64,000 nucleotides of DNA from NCBI RefSeq assembly GCF_002005565.1, contig NZ_BDJC01000017.1:50176-114175 (forward strand). Reading direction: 5' to 3'. The DNA is from Streptomyces sp. JHA26 (GTDB taxonomy: Bacteria; Actinomycetota; Actinomycetes; Streptomycetales; Streptomycetaceae). Of the stretch, positions 8,893-17,727 are shown piece after piece; position 1 is the first letter of the stretch, and the number at the start of each line of letters is the position of its first letter. Made by a program: the position numbers and the translations under genes. The notes below the pieces were generated by a model. The model saw nothing but the letters and a program-made list of their open reading frames with translations, was not told the DNA's origin and made no database searches.

Positions 8893-9199
8893 GGTGTTGA
8901 CTCCCCCAGCTGTGAACGAGTGGTGCTGCGGCCGTGCTTGCCGCCGGACCCGGGTCGGGCCCGCGCGGTCCGCACGGCGTCCTGGAACGGCACCACACAC
9001 TATGCGGTCGCTGTGGGGGAGTTCCGACGGAACGGCAACGGTTGCGTCACGGCAAGGATCTTGGAGCAACCCGTAACCCGGTGAACGGCCGGGGGTTGGT
9101 AGCGGTGGGGGGCCTGCTGTCCGGACGCGGTCCCCATGCCGAGGGCGGCGACGAGGGCGGCACGCGACGCGCCTGTGGACAGCGGGAGGACAGGGAACC
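8893..9199. other. Divergent intergenic region, protease / aminotransferase
   Basis: 307 bp. It must hold promoters for both flanking genes. The only clear elements are the two ribosome binding sites (GGGGGAG at 8899-8905 on the minus strand, GGGAGGA at 9184-9190 on the plus strand). I looked for an iron box because of the downstream siderophore-type genes and found none. Confidence 0.5.
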
Positions 9200-10660
9200 G
9201 TGGCGGAAACCGTGTGCGGGGAGCGGGCGTTCGAGGCCGGGAGCGCCGGGCGGTCCGCCGGCCGGAGCCCGGCGGGCGGGGCGGCCCCCCGGGCGCGCGC
9301 CGTGCCCCAGGGCGCACCGAAGCGGCAGCCGGCGCGTGAGTCCGCGGCCCGCACCTACGCGCGCGCCCTGCCGATCGTGCCGGTCCGGGCCCGGGGCCTC
9401 ACCATCGAGGGCGCGGACGGCCGGCGTTACCTGGACTGCGTCTCCGGCGCCGGGACGCTGGCACTGGGACACAACCACCCCGTCGTGCTGGAGGCCATCC
9501 GCAAGGTGCTCGACTCCGGAGCCCCGCTCCAGGTCATGGACCTCACCACCCCGGCGGAGGACGCCTTCGTCACCGAGCTGCTGCACACCCTGCCGTCCGG
9601 ACTGGCCGACCACGCGCGCGTGCGGTTCTGCGGACCGGCCGGCACGGACGCGACCGCCGCCGCCGTCGGACTCGTCCGCGCCGCCACCGGACGGGACCGG
9701 GTGATCACCTTCGCCGACACCCACCACGGCACGCGGGCCGAGGAGTTCGCGGCACCGGGCGACACCACCGGCGCGCGGTTCGTACGCCTGCCGTACCCGC
9801 GGGACCACCGCCGCGCCCCCGGATCCGGCGGGGAACACGGGGCCGGGCCCGCCGCCCCGCGGGCCGCGTCCGTACTCGGCGGCCACCGGCCGGAGCAGGC
9901 GCTGCCCGCCGGGCTGCTCGTCCGACCGGTGGACGGCGAGGGCGGGGTGGTCCCCGCCCCCGACGCCTGGTTGCGGTGCGTCCGGCGGATCACGGCCGAA
10001 CGGTCCGTGCCGCTGATCGCCGACGAGACCGAGACGGGAGCCGGACGGACCGGAGCCTTCTGGGCCGTGGAACACAGCGGGATCACCCCGGACGTGCTCG
10101 TCCTGTCCAGGGCCGTCGGCGGCAGCCTGCCGCTGGCCGCGCTCGTCCACCGCGACGACCTGCACGGGGAGGACGCGGGTGCCGGTGCCTTCCGCGGCAA
10201 CCAACTCGCCCTGGCCGCGGGCACGGCGACCCTCGCCCACATCCGCACACACCGGCTCGCCGAACACGCCCGCTCCGTGGGCGCCCGCATGCTGGCCCGA
10301 CTGCGGGACCTGGCCGAGGAGTTCCCCTGCGTCGGTGACGTGCGCGGACGGGGACTGATGATCGGGATCGAGCTGGTGGCGGCGGACGGCGGGCACACCG
10401 CCGCCGACACCACCGTGCGGGGCCCCGCGGCCCCGCAGACGGCCGCCGCCGTCCAGCGGGAGTGCCTGCGACGCGGGCTCATCGTGGACCGCGCGGGCCC
10501 GTCCGAGAACGTCGTACGACTCGCTCCGCCGCTGACCATCACCGAGGAACAGGCGACGGCGGTACTGGACCGACTGACCGACGCGGTGCAGGCGGTGGCG
10601 GCGGCACCGCCACCCGGTACCGGCCGTGCCCCGTCCTGCGGGCCGGGCGCCCCGCGCTGA
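9200..10660 (+). CDS. Class III aminotransferase, diaminobutyrate-2-oxoglutarate type, lacking the PLP lysine
   Basis: 486 residues. By family it would make 2,4-diaminobutyrate, feeding diaminopropane-type siderophore precursors. Fold-type I landmarks are present: SGAGTLALGHNHP, the FCGPAGTDA loop, and the PLP-pyridine Asp in ADETETGAGRTG. The Schiff-base position, normally LSKAxGGxLPL, here reads LSRAVGGSLPL: R304, codon AGG at 10109-10111. Only two other lysines were seen (near residues 40 and 99), neither placed to replace it, so normal transamination is doubtful. GTG 9200 has GGGAGGA 9 nt upstream. It leads a three-gene cluster with an IucA/IucC synthetase and an acyltransferase; no decarboxylase is present. 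Alternatives: a regulatory, structural or decaying paralogue. Confidence 0.85.
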   Translation: MAETVCGERAFEAGSAGRSAGRSPAGGAAPRARAVPQGAPKRQPARESAARTYARALPIVPVRARGLTIEGADGRRYLDCVSGAGTLALGHNHPVVLEAIRKVLDSGAPLQVMDLTTPAEDAFVTELLHTLPSGLADHARVRFCGPAGTDATAAAVGLVRAATGRDRVITFADTHHGTRAEEFAAPGDTTGARFVRLPYPRDHRRAPGSGGEHGAGPAAPRAASVLGGHRPEQALPAGLLVRPVDGEGGVVPAPDAWLRCVRRITAERSVPLIADETETGAGRTGAFWAVEHSGITPDVLVLSRAVGGSLPLAALVHRDDLHGEDAGAGAFRGNQLALAAGTATLAHIRTHRLAEHARSVGARMLARLRDLAEEFPCVGDVRGRGLMIGIELVAADGGHTAADTTVRGPAAPQTAAAVQRECLRRGLIVDRAGPSENVVRLAPPLTITEEQATAVLDRLTDAVQAVAAAPPPGTGRAPSCGPGAPR

Positions 10661-10708
10661 TGCCCGCCGCCCCCGCCGCCCCGCACAGCACGTCATCGAG
10701 GACCCGCG

Positions 10709-12664
10709 TTGCCCATCACCCCCGCGCCCGAATCCGCCACCGCCACCGCTACCTCCTCCGTCCCCGGGCCCCAGGGCCCCGCGGACCCGAACCGTCCGGT
10801 TCGCTCCGTCCCCCACCGTCCGGCCCCGGATCGCCCGGTCCCGGATCGCCGGGCCCCGGATTGCTCGGCCCCGGAGCGCCCGAGACCGGATGGTCAGGGC
10901 CCGGACGACCCGGGCCGGGACGATCCCGGCCCGCACCGCACCGCACAGGCCGCCACCGTGGAGAACCTGCTGCGCTGCTGGACCCGCGAGGCCGGCCTTC
11001 CGGCGCCGGCCGACGGCCTCCTGCGCGTGCCGCTGCCCGCCAGCGGCACGGCCCTGGTCGTCCCCGTCCTCTACTGGTCCCCGACCGGACGGCACCGCTT
11101 CGGCCCCGCACGCCTGGCCGGCGCCCCCGTGTCCGCACCACCGGCGGACGCGGTGACGGTCGCCGCGCTCCTCGCGAGGGAGGCGGCCGGGGACGCGGGC
11201 GCCCACGGCACCGAGCTCGTCGCGCGCGTGGCCGACTCCGCCCGCCGTACCGCCCTCTTCCTCCGCGACCGCCGCGACCGCCCCGGCGACGGCCCCGACC
11301 TCTTCCTCGCCGCCGAACAGGCCCTCCTCCTCGGCCACCCCTTCCATCCCGCCCCGAAGAGCCGCGAAGGGCTCACCGACACCGAGGTCCTGCCGTACTC
11401 ACCCGAACTGCGCGGTTCCTTCCCGCTGCACTGGCTGGCCGTCGCGCCCTCCGTGCTCGCCACCGACTCGGCCTGGACCGAACGCGGACGTCCGGTCGCC
11501 GCGTCCCGGCTCACCGCACGCCTCGCCGGAACGGGCCCGGCACTGCCGGACGGCCACGCGGCCCTGCCCCTGCACCCCTGGCAGTTCCGCGAGGCCCGCC
11601 GGCGGCCCGAGACCCGGGACCTGCTGGACGCCGGACTGCTGCGGGACCTCGGCCCGCACGGCGATCCCTGGTACCCCACGTCCTCCCTGCGGACCGTCTA
11701 CCGAAGCGGTGCCCCCGCCATGCTCAAGCTGTCCCTGGCGCTGCACATCACCAACTCCCGCCGGGAGAACCTCCGCAAGGAACTCCACCGCGGCGTCGAG
11801 GTCCACCGCCTGCTGCGTGTCGGCCTGTCCCGGCGGTGGCGGGCCGCGCACCCGGACTTCGACATCGTCCGCGACCCGGCCTGGATCGCCGTCGACGGAC
11901 CGGACGGCACGCCCGTGCGGGGGCTCGACGCCGTCATCCGGCACAACCCGTTCCGCCCCTCCGACGACGTCTCCTGCGTCGCCGCGCTCGCCTCGCCCGG
12001 CCTGCCCCGGCCGGCCGACGGCGCGGACGGGAGCGCCCCCGTCGTGAGCTCCCGGCTCGGCGAGACCGTCACCCGCCTCGCCCGGCGCACCGGCCGCCCC
12101 CGCGGTGCGGTCGCCGCCGAGTGGTTCCTGCGGTACCTCGAACACGTCGTCCGCCCCGTGCTGTGGCTGGACGCGGAGGCCGGCATCGCCCTGGAGGCCC
12201 ACCAGCAGAACACGCTGCTCCTGCTGGACGCCGACGGCTGGCCCGCCGGCGGCCGCTACCGCGACAACCAGGGCTACTACTTCCGCGAGTCCCGCCGGGC
12301 GGAACTCGACGCCCGGCTGCCCGGCGTCGGCGTCCGCAGTGACACGTTCGTCCCCGACGAGGTCACCGACGAGCGCTTCGCCTACTACCTCGCCGTCAAC
12401 AACGTGTTCGGCCTCATCGGAGCCTTCGGCTCCCAGCACCTCGCCGACGAACGGCTGCTGCTCGCCGCCTTCCGCCGCTTCCTCGGCCGGCTCGCCTCGG
12501 GTCCGGCCCCGCTGCGCAGCCCGCTGCCCGCCCGCCTGCTCGACTCGCCCGTGCTGCGCTGCAAGGCCAACCTGCTGACTCGGCTGCACGGCCTCGACGA
12601 ACTCGTCGGTCCGGTCGACACCCAGTCCGTCTACGTCACGATCGCCAACCCCCTGCACTCCTGA
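10709..12664 (+). CDS. IucA/IucC-family NRPS-independent siderophore synthetase
   Basis: 651 residues. NIS synthetases condense citrate or a related carboxylate with an amine or alcohol through an acyl-adenylate. Diagnostic motifs: GHPFHPAPKSR (ATP binding), LPLHPWQ, KLSLALHITNSRR, LEAHQQNTLLL and RDNQGYYF. The first 80 residues are a Pro/Asp/Arg-rich low-complexity extension (repeats of APDRPVPDRRAPD type) ahead of the conserved fold at about residue 83. TTG 10709 follows GAGGA by 8 nt; because the extension is low complexity the true start could be later. It lies 48 bp after the aminotransferase and 47 bp before the acyltransferase, so the three genes are likely one operon. With the amine-forming step in doubt, its natural substrate is unknown. 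Confidence 0.92.
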   Translation: MPITPAPESATATATSSVPGPQGPADPNRPVRSVPHRPAPDRPVPDRRAPDCSAPERPRPDGQGPDDPGRDDPGPHRTAQAATVENLLRCWTREAGLPAPADGLLRVPLPASGTALVVPVLYWSPTGRHRFGPARLAGAPVSAPPADAVTVAALLAREAAGDAGAHGTELVARVADSARRTALFLRDRRDRPGDGPDLFLAAEQALLLGHPFHPAPKSREGLTDTEVLPYSPELRGSFPLHWLAVAPSVLATDSAWTERGRPVAASRLTARLAGTGPALPDGHAALPLHPWQFREARRRPETRDLLDAGLLRDLGPHGDPWYPTSSLRTVYRSGAPAMLKLSLALHITNSRRENLRKELHRGVEVHRLLRVGLSRRWRAAHPDFDIVRDPAWIAVDGPDGTPVRGLDAVIRHNPFRPSDDVSCVAALASPGLPRPADGADGSAPVVSSRLGETVTRLARRTGRPRGAVAAEWFLRYLEHVVRPVLWLDAEAGIALEAHQQNTLLLLDADGWPAGGRYRDNQGYYFRESRRAELDARLPGVGVRSDTFVPDEVTDERFAYYLAVNNVFGLIGAFGSQHLADERLLLAAFRRFLGRLASGPAPLRSPLPARLLDSPVLRCKANLLTRLHGLDELVGPVDTQSVYVTIANPLHS

Positions 12665-12711
12665 GCACCCGACGACCACGCCCGACCCCGCCTTCCGAAA
12701 GGAGCGACACC

Positions 12712-13452
12712 GTGGCTTCCACCGACGCGGGCGCCGACGCCCCCGCCGCCCTCGGCACCGACCCGGAGTCCGGCACGGACACGGACGGGGACGACACCCT
12801 CGACCTGCATCTGCCCGAGGAGTTCGTCGCCCTCTTCCGGGAACCGCCGGCCGGCTCCCGTCCGGACCCGGGCGCCGGCGACGACCTGCTCGACCGCGTC
12901 GCCGACTGGGGCCCGACCGCCACCTCCGCGGGCCTGTTCCGGCTGGTGCCCGTCCGTGCCGATCGGGACGTCGCGCTCATCGGCCGCTGGATGAACGACC
13001 CCGCCGTGGCCGCCTTCTGGGAGCTGACCGGGCCGCAGAGCGTGACCGAGGACCACCTGCGGGCCCAGCTCGCCGGCGACGGACGCAGCGTGCCGTGCCT
13101 CGGCCTGCTGGACGGGACGCCGATGAGCTACTGGGAGATCTACCGGGCCGACCTCGATCCGCTGGCCCGGTACTGTCCCGTCCGGCCGCACGACACGGGC
13201 ATCCACCTCCTCATCGGCGACGCCGCCGACCGCGGACGGGGCCTCGGCACCACCTTGATCAGGGCCGTGGCCGACCTGGTCCTCGCCAGGCGGACCGGCT
13301 GCACCCGCGTCCTCGCCGAACCCGACGTGCGCAACACGCCGTCCGTCGCGGCCTTCCTGAAAGCCGGGTTCCGGCTCGCCGCCGAGGTCGAGCTGCCCGC
13401 CAAGCGAGCCGCCCTCATGGTCCGGGACCGGTGCGCGCGAGAGCTGTCCTAG
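12712..13452 (+). CDS. Siderophore-type GNAT N-acyltransferase (IucB/AlcB-like)
   Basis: 246 residues. GTG 12712 is preceded by AAAGGAG about 8 nt upstream. The first 80 residues are acidic and variable; then FRLVPVRADRDVALIGRWMN starts the acetyltransferase fold of the IucB/RhbD/MbtK group, with FWEL, YWEIYRADLDPLA and the acyl-CoA loop DRGRGLGT. Such enzymes acylate the (hydroxyl)amino group of a diamine before or after NIS condensation. Third gene of the cluster. Missing from the neighbourhood: diaminobutyrate decarboxylase, flavin N-monooxygenase, exporter and ferric-siderophore uptake genes. Confidence 0.88.
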   Translation: MASTDAGADAPAALGTDPESGTDTDGDDTLDLHLPEEFVALFREPPAGSRPDPGAGDDLLDRVADWGPTATSAGLFRLVPVRADRDVALIGRWMNDPAVAAFWELTGPQSVTEDHLRAQLAGDGRSVPCLGLLDGTPMSYWEIYRADLDPLARYCPVRPHDTGIHLLIGDAADRGRGLGTTLIRAVADLVLARRTGCTRVLAEPDVRNTPSVAAFLKAGFRLAAEVELPAKRAALMVRDRCARELS

Positions 13453-13569
13453 GCCTGCCCGACCCGACCCGTCCCGCCTGCCGAGGAGGCCACCCTTGTC
13501 CCCGCCGTCCCCTCGTCCTCTCCCGGCCCCGCTCCCCACCACCCTCACCCGTCTGTCGGTCCCGGGCCG

Positions 13570-13575
13570 TAGGGT
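13570..13575 (+). promoter_or_regulatory. -10 hexamer of the helicase gene
   Basis: TAGGGT ends 9 nt before ATG 13585, predicting a leader of about 2 nt. The same TAGGNT-N9-ATG layout recurs before the ADP-ribosylglycohydrolase and rnhB genes. Confidence 0.45.
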
Positions 13576-13584
13576 GGTCGCGCT

Positions 13585-15561
13585 ATGACGAAGCCCTCAC
13601 TCCCCGAACTCCTGCACGCCGCCGTCACCGCCGTCGGCGGTACGGAGCGCCCCGGCCAGGTGGCCATGGCCGAAGCCGTCGCGGAAGCGATCGACAGCGG
13701 CTCCCATCTGCTGGTCCAGGCCGGCACCGGCACCGGAAAGTCGCTGGGGTACCTCGTGCCCGCGCTGGCGCACGGGGAGCGGGTGGTCGTGGCCACGGCG
13801 ACCCTGGCCCTGCAGCGCCAGCTGGTCGAGCGGGACCTGCCCCGCACGGTCGACGCGCTCCATCCGCTGCTGCGCCGCCGCCCGGAGTTCGCGATGCTCA
13901 AGGGCCGGTCGAACTACCTGTGCCTGCACCGGCTCCACGAGGGCGTTCCGCAGGACGAGGAGGAGGGCCTGTTCGACCAGTTCGAGGCCGCCGCCCCCAC
14001 CAGCAAGCTGGGCCAGGACCTGCTGCGGATGCGGGACTGGGCGGACGAGACGGAGACGGGCGACCGCGACGACCTCACGCCCGGCGTCTCCGACCGAGCC
14101 TGGTCGCAGGTGTCGGTGTCCTCGCGGGAGTGCCTGGGCGCCTCGAAGTGCGCCTACGGCGCGGAGTGCTTCGCGGAGACGGCCCGGGAGCAGGCCAAGC
14201 TCGCGCAGGTCGTCGTCACCAACCACGCGCTGCTCGCGATCGACGCCATCGAGGGCGCGCCGGTACTGCCGCAGCACGAGGTGCTGATCGTCGACGAGGC
14301 GCACGAACTGGTCTCCCGGGTCACCGGCGTGGCCACCGGCGAGCTCACTCCGGGCCAGGTCAACCGGGCGGTGCGGCGGGCCGCGAAGCTCGTCGACGAG
14401 AAGGCCGCCGACCAGCTCCAGACGGCCGCGGAGGGCTTCGAGCGGCTGATGGAGCTGGCCCTGCCGGGCCGGCTCGAGGAGATCCCGGAGGACCTCGGCT
14501 ACGCCCTGATGGCGCTGCGCGACGCCTCCCGCACGGTCATCTCCGCGATCGGCGCCACGCGGGACAGGTCCGTGCAGGACGAGGACGCGGTCCGCAAGCA
14601 GGCACTGGCCTCGGTGGAGTCCGTCCACGACGTGGCGGAGCGGATCACGAACGGCTCCGAGTGGGACGTCGTCTGGTACGAGCGCCACGACCGCTTCGGC
14701 GCGTCCCTGCGCGTCGCACCGATGTCCGTCTCGGGCCTGCTGCGCGAGAAGCTCTTCACCGACCGCTCCGTCGTGCTGACCTCGGCGACGCTGAAGCTGG
14801 GCGGCGACTTCAACGGTGTCGGCGCCTCGCTCGGCCTGGCTCCCGAGGGGACGGAGGGCGACGACCTCCCCCCGTGGAAGGGCGTCGACGTCGGCTCGCC
14901 CTTCGACTACCGCAAGCAGGGCATCCTGTACGTCGCCAAGCACCTGGCACGGCCCGCACGGGACGGCGACCGCGGCGACATGCTCGACGAGCTCACGGAG
15001 CTGATCCAGGCGGCCGGCGGCCGCACGCTGGGTCTGTTCTCCTCGATGCGGGCGGCTCAGCTGGCCGCCGAAGAGCTGCGTTCCCGCATCCCCGAGTACC
15101 CGATCCTCCTCCAGGGCGAGGAGACGCTCGGTGAGCTGATCAAGAACTTCGCCGCCGATCCGAGGACCTGTCTGTTCGGCACGCTGTCCCTGTGGCAGGG
15201 CGTGGACGTCCCCGGTCCCAGCTGTCAGCTGGTCGTCATGGACAAGATCCCGTTCCCGCGCCCCGACGATCCTCTGATGAGCGCTCGCCAGAAGGCGGTC
15301 GAGGAGGCCGGCGGCAACGGCTTCATGGCGGTCGCCGCCACACATGCCGCGCTGCTCATGGCGCAGGGCGCCGGACGCCTCGTCCGCGCGTCGGGCGACC
15401 GCGGTGTGGTCGCCGTCCTGGACCAGCGGCTGGCCACGGCCCGGTACGGGAGCTATCTGAAGGCGTCACTGCCGGACTTCTGGTTCACCACGGACCGCAA
15501 CCAGGTGCGCAAGTCGCTGGCCGCCATCGACGCGGCGGCGCGGCAGGCTGAGGACGGCTGA
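13585..15561 (+). CDS. DinG/XPD-like ATP-dependent DNA helicase
   Basis: 658 residues. Superfamily 2 helicase: Walker A GTGTGKS at about residue 48, motif Ia ATATLALQRQL, Walker B VDEAHEL, motif III LTSATL and C-terminal GTLSLWQGVDVPG and QGAGRLVR. Between motifs I and II lie cysteines in KGRSNYLCL, RECLGASKC and GAECF, spaced like the four ligands of the 4Fe-4S cluster in XPD, DinG and YoaA. These enzymes unwind 5' to 3' on forked DNA, R-loops or G-quadruplexes during repair. It is convergent with lexA, sharing one hairpin terminator. I saw no SOS box upstream, so LexA control is not supported here. Confidence 0.93.
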   Translation: MTKPSLPELLHAAVTAVGGTERPGQVAMAEAVAEAIDSGSHLLVQAGTGTGKSLGYLVPALAHGERVVVATATLALQRQLVERDLPRTVDALHPLLRRRPEFAMLKGRSNYLCLHRLHEGVPQDEEEGLFDQFEAAAPTSKLGQDLLRMRDWADETETGDRDDLTPGVSDRAWSQVSVSSRECLGASKCAYGAECFAETAREQAKLAQVVVTNHALLAIDAIEGAPVLPQHEVLIVDEAHELVSRVTGVATGELTPGQVNRAVRRAAKLVDEKAADQLQTAAEGFERLMELALPGRLEEIPEDLGYALMALRDASRTVISAIGATRDRSVQDEDAVRKQALASVESVHDVAERITNGSEWDVVWYERHDRFGASLRVAPMSVSGLLREKLFTDRSVVLTSATLKLGGDFNGVGASLGLAPEGTEGDDLPPWKGVDVGSPFDYRKQGILYVAKHLARPARDGDRGDMLDELTELIQAAGGRTLGLFSSMRAAQLAAEELRSRIPEYPILLQGEETLGELIKNFAADPRTCLFGTLSLWQGVDVPGPSCQLVVMDKIPFPRPDDPLMSARQKAVEEAGGNGFMAVAATHAALLMAQGAGRLVRASGDRGVVAVLDQRLATARYGSYLKASLPDFWFTTDRNQVRKSLAAIDAAARQAEDG

Positions 15562-15579
15562 GGGGGCCCGGACAGCGCG

Positions 15580-15613
15580 GGGCCCCGGAACCGGCGCAGA
15601 GGTTCCGGGGCCC
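15580..15613. terminator. Bidirectional terminator between helicase gene and lexA
   Basis: A perfect 13-bp stem, 15580-15592 with 15601-15613, around an 8-nt loop, between the stops of two convergent genes. Confidence 0.8.
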
Positions 15614-15662
15614 GGTCGGTACCGGCGGGCCGCTGTCGTGCGGGATCCGTCCGGTGTGGCGC

Positions 15663-16442
15663 TCAGACGCGGCGCAGTACGGCCACCACCTTGCCGAGGA
15701 TGGTCGCGTCGTCTCCGGGGATGGGCTCGTACGCCGAGTTGTGCGGGAGGAGCCAGACGTGCCCGTCCTCGCGCTTGAAGCGCTTGACGGTGGCCTCGCC
15801 GTCGAGCATCGCGGCCACGATGTCGCCGTTCTCGGCGACCGGCTGGCGGCGGACCGTGACCCAGTCGCCGTCGCAGATGGCGGCCTCGATCATCGAGTCG
15901 CCGACGACCTTGAGGACGAAGAGCTCGCCGTCACCGACCAACTGCCGGGGCAGGGGGAAGACGTCCTCCACGGACTCCTCGGCGAGGATCGGACCACCGG
16001 CGGCGATGCGCCCGACGAGCGGGACGTACGACGCGGCGGGCTTGCCGGCGGTGTCCGTGGGCTGCACGGTGGCGGCCTGGTCGGAGCCGCGCACCTCGTA
16101 GGCGCGCGGGCGGTGCGGGTCGCGGCGCAGGAAGCCCTTGCGCTCCAGTGCCATCAGCTGGTGTGCGACGGAGGAGGTGCTGGAGAGGCCGACGGCCTGG
16201 CCGATCTCCCGCATCGACGGCGGGTAGCCCCGCCGCTGCACGGAGTCCCTGATGACCTCGATCACCCGGCGCTGGCGGTCGGTGAGGCCCGAGCTGTCCG
16301 CCCGGATGCCGGGAGGTCGGCCCGGCAGGGAGCGCTTGGGCCCCTCGGGATTCATGGCGTCGCTCATGGCGTGTACCGGCTCAGGTCGGCCCTGGGGGCG
16401 GTCCTGGGCAGTGATGGTGGCACTGTCGGCGGTGGTGGTCAC
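15663..16442 (-). CDS. lexA: LexA repressor
   Basis: 259 residues with GTG 16442 as start; upstream in-frame sequence lacks family similarity. LexA represses SOS genes and self-cleaves when bound to RecA filaments. A nonconserved N-terminal tail of about 50 residues, typical of Streptomyces LexA, precedes the winged HTH ([17 protein letters not shown] to [19 protein letters not shown]). The C-terminal S24 peptidase domain shows the Ala148-Gly149 cleavage site (RIAAGG), Ser183 (GDSM) and Lys220 (TVKRF). An SOS box sits about 60 bp upstream, so it is very probably autoregulated. Confidence 0.98.
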   Translation of the reverse strand: MTTTADSATITAQDRPQGRPEPVHAMSDAMNPEGPKRSLPGRPPGIRADSSGLTDRQRRVIEVIRDSVQRRGYPPSMREIGQAVGLSSTSSVAHQLMALERKGFLRRDPHRPRAYEVRGSDQAATVQPTDTAGKPAASYVPLVGRIAAGGPILAEESVEDVFPLPRQLVGDGELFVLKVVGDSMIEAAICDGDWVTVRRQPVAENGDIVAAMLDGEATVKRFKREDGHVWLLPHNSAYEPIPGDDATILGKVVAVLRRV

Positions 16443-16501
16443 GTCGGCCCCTCTCGATGGTCTCCCTGCTGCACAACGGTAGTAGCTTTCGAAAGGTTGC
16501 G

Positions 16502-16517
16502 CCAAACACACGTTCGA
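16502..16517 (-). promoter_or_regulatory. SOS box (LexA operator) upstream of lexA
   Basis: Read leftwards the site is TCGAACGTGTGTTTGG, matching the actinobacterial/Bacillus-type LexA operator TCGAAC-N4-GTTYGA except at the last base. It lies 60-75 bp upstream of the lexA start, the position expected for autorepression. Confidence 0.85.
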
Positions 16518-16855
16518 GTGAAAAAACGCGAATCGCCCACCCGGAGAAGGGGTCCGGGTGTATAGCCATCGCGGCGTCCGGGGGGTGCGAAGGCCCGTTG
16601 CTGTACCCTCGCCGCCGGGCGGCGACCTCGCCGATCGTCGCCCCCAGTCTGTCATCGGGCGTCCCGTCCGGCGGGGGCCGGCGCCCATCTGTGCGGTAGT
16701 CCCACGGCCCCTCCCCGGGGCGCCCACCGTATCTCCGCATGCGCCGGGGCGGCGGTGCGGGCGCGTCCGGCGCGCGTCCCCGTGCGGTACGGGGGCCCAC
16801 GTCCCTCGTATACACGGGTGCGACACGCGTGCGAGGCGTGAATGCATGGGTCAAG

Positions 16856-16869
16856 CACCACATGTAGTG
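16856..16869 (+). promoter_or_regulatory. NrdR box 1
   Basis: CACCACATGTAGTG: a CAC...GTG pair around a perfect ACATGT core, fitting the NrdR box pattern CACWATATWTWGTG. Located about 150 bp before the nrdR start. Confidence 0.8.
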
Positions 16870-16889
16870 GTTGGATTACGGGAGCAGCC

Positions 16890-16903
16890 CACAAGTTGTG
16901 GTG
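16890..16903 (+). promoter_or_regulatory. NrdR box 2
   Basis: CACAAGTTGTGGTG, a weaker match 34 bp after box 1. About three helical turns separate the two, as in other paired NrdR boxes, allowing cooperative binding on one DNA face. Confidence 0.65.
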
Positions 16904-17010
16904 CCCCTGGTCTTCGGGCCCGCCGTGATCGCCTATGCTTGAGGCTGCTTCGAGGGGCCTGAAGGGCCTCCTGGGGCTCTTTGGTCTGCTGTGAGGAGGG
17001 TTGGGAATTC

Positions 17011-17562
17011 ATGCACTGCCCCTTCTGCAGGCACCCCGACAGCCGCGTGGTCGACAGCCGTACGACCGACGACGGCACGTCGATCCGCAGGCGCCGCCAG
17101 TGCCCCGACTGCTCCCGTCGTTTCACGACCGTGGAGACGTGCTCGCTCATGGTGGTGAAGCGGTCCGGGGTCACCGAGCCGTTCAGCCGCATCAAGATCA
17201 TCAATGGTGTGCGCAAGGCCTGCCAGGGCCGGCCCGTCACCGAGGACGCGCTCGCCCAGCTCGGCCAGCGCGTCGAGGAGGCGGTGAGGGCCACCGGAAG
17301 CGCCGAGCTGACCACCCACGATGTGGGACTGGCCATACTCGGCCCGTTGCAGGAGCTCGACCTCGTCGCCTATCTGCGGTTCGCCTCGGTCTACCGGGCG
17401 TTCGACTCGCTCGATGACTTCGAGGCCGCGATCGCGGAGCTGCGGGAGGCGACGGGGCACCCCGGCGGGGCCGGTGACGAGGCCGGCCCGGGGAGCCAGG
17501 AAGACGACCGCGGGTCCACGGGGACGGCACAGGTCCCCGAACCCGCAGGCGCCGCCGACTGA
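17011..17562 (+). CDS. nrdR: Transcriptional repressor NrdR
   Basis: 183 residues. NrdR senses ATP/dATP and represses ribonucleotide reductase genes. The N-terminus begins MHCPFC and holds a four-cysteine zinc ribbon (C3, C6, C31, C34) for DNA binding; an ATP-cone follows from [16 protein letters not shown] to about residue 140. The last 40 residues are an acidic, glycine-rich tail. ATG 17011 is chosen because GGAGGG lies about 10 nt upstream and family members start MHCPFC. Two NrdR boxes upstream imply autoregulation of the nrdR-nrdJ unit. Confidence 0.98.
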   Translation: MHCPFCRHPDSRVVDSRTTDDGTSIRRRRQCPDCSRRFTTVETCSLMVVKRSGVTEPFSRIKIINGVRKACQGRPVTEDALAQLGQRVEEAVRATGSAELTTHDVGLAILGPLQELDLVAYLRFASVYRAFDSLDDFEAAIAELREATGHPGGAGDEAGPGSQEDDRGSTGTAQVPEPAGAAD

Positions 17563-17727
17563 CCGGCGGCCGGACCCGGACGCAGGAACCGGGCCCGGCG
17601 GGCGGCGGCGAGTGAGAAAGACCTGTCGCGGGCGGATCCAGAGGGGCCCGCGACACCAGACAGAACACCGTGCCACGGGAACAATCGGGGCACTTCAGGG
17701 CGTTTTCGTCCGTACATGGGAGGCGGC

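Larger units (their letters stand above)
16443..17010. other. lexA-nrdR divergent regulatory region
   Basis: 568 bp without a gene. It carries the SOS box near lexA and two NrdR boxes near nrdR. The middle 300 bp (about 16530-16850) is GC-rich with no reading frame I would defend; I see nothing further in it. Confidence 0.6.

Noticed and set aside
8893..9199. Iron box expected before the siderophore-type cluster
   Set aside because: Searched for TTAGGTTAGGC and its half-sites by eye; none found.
17563..17727. Cobalamin riboswitch before the B12-dependent nrdJ
   Set aside because: The gap lacks a B12-box-like segment and is too short for the full aptamer; control is better explained by the NrdR boxes.
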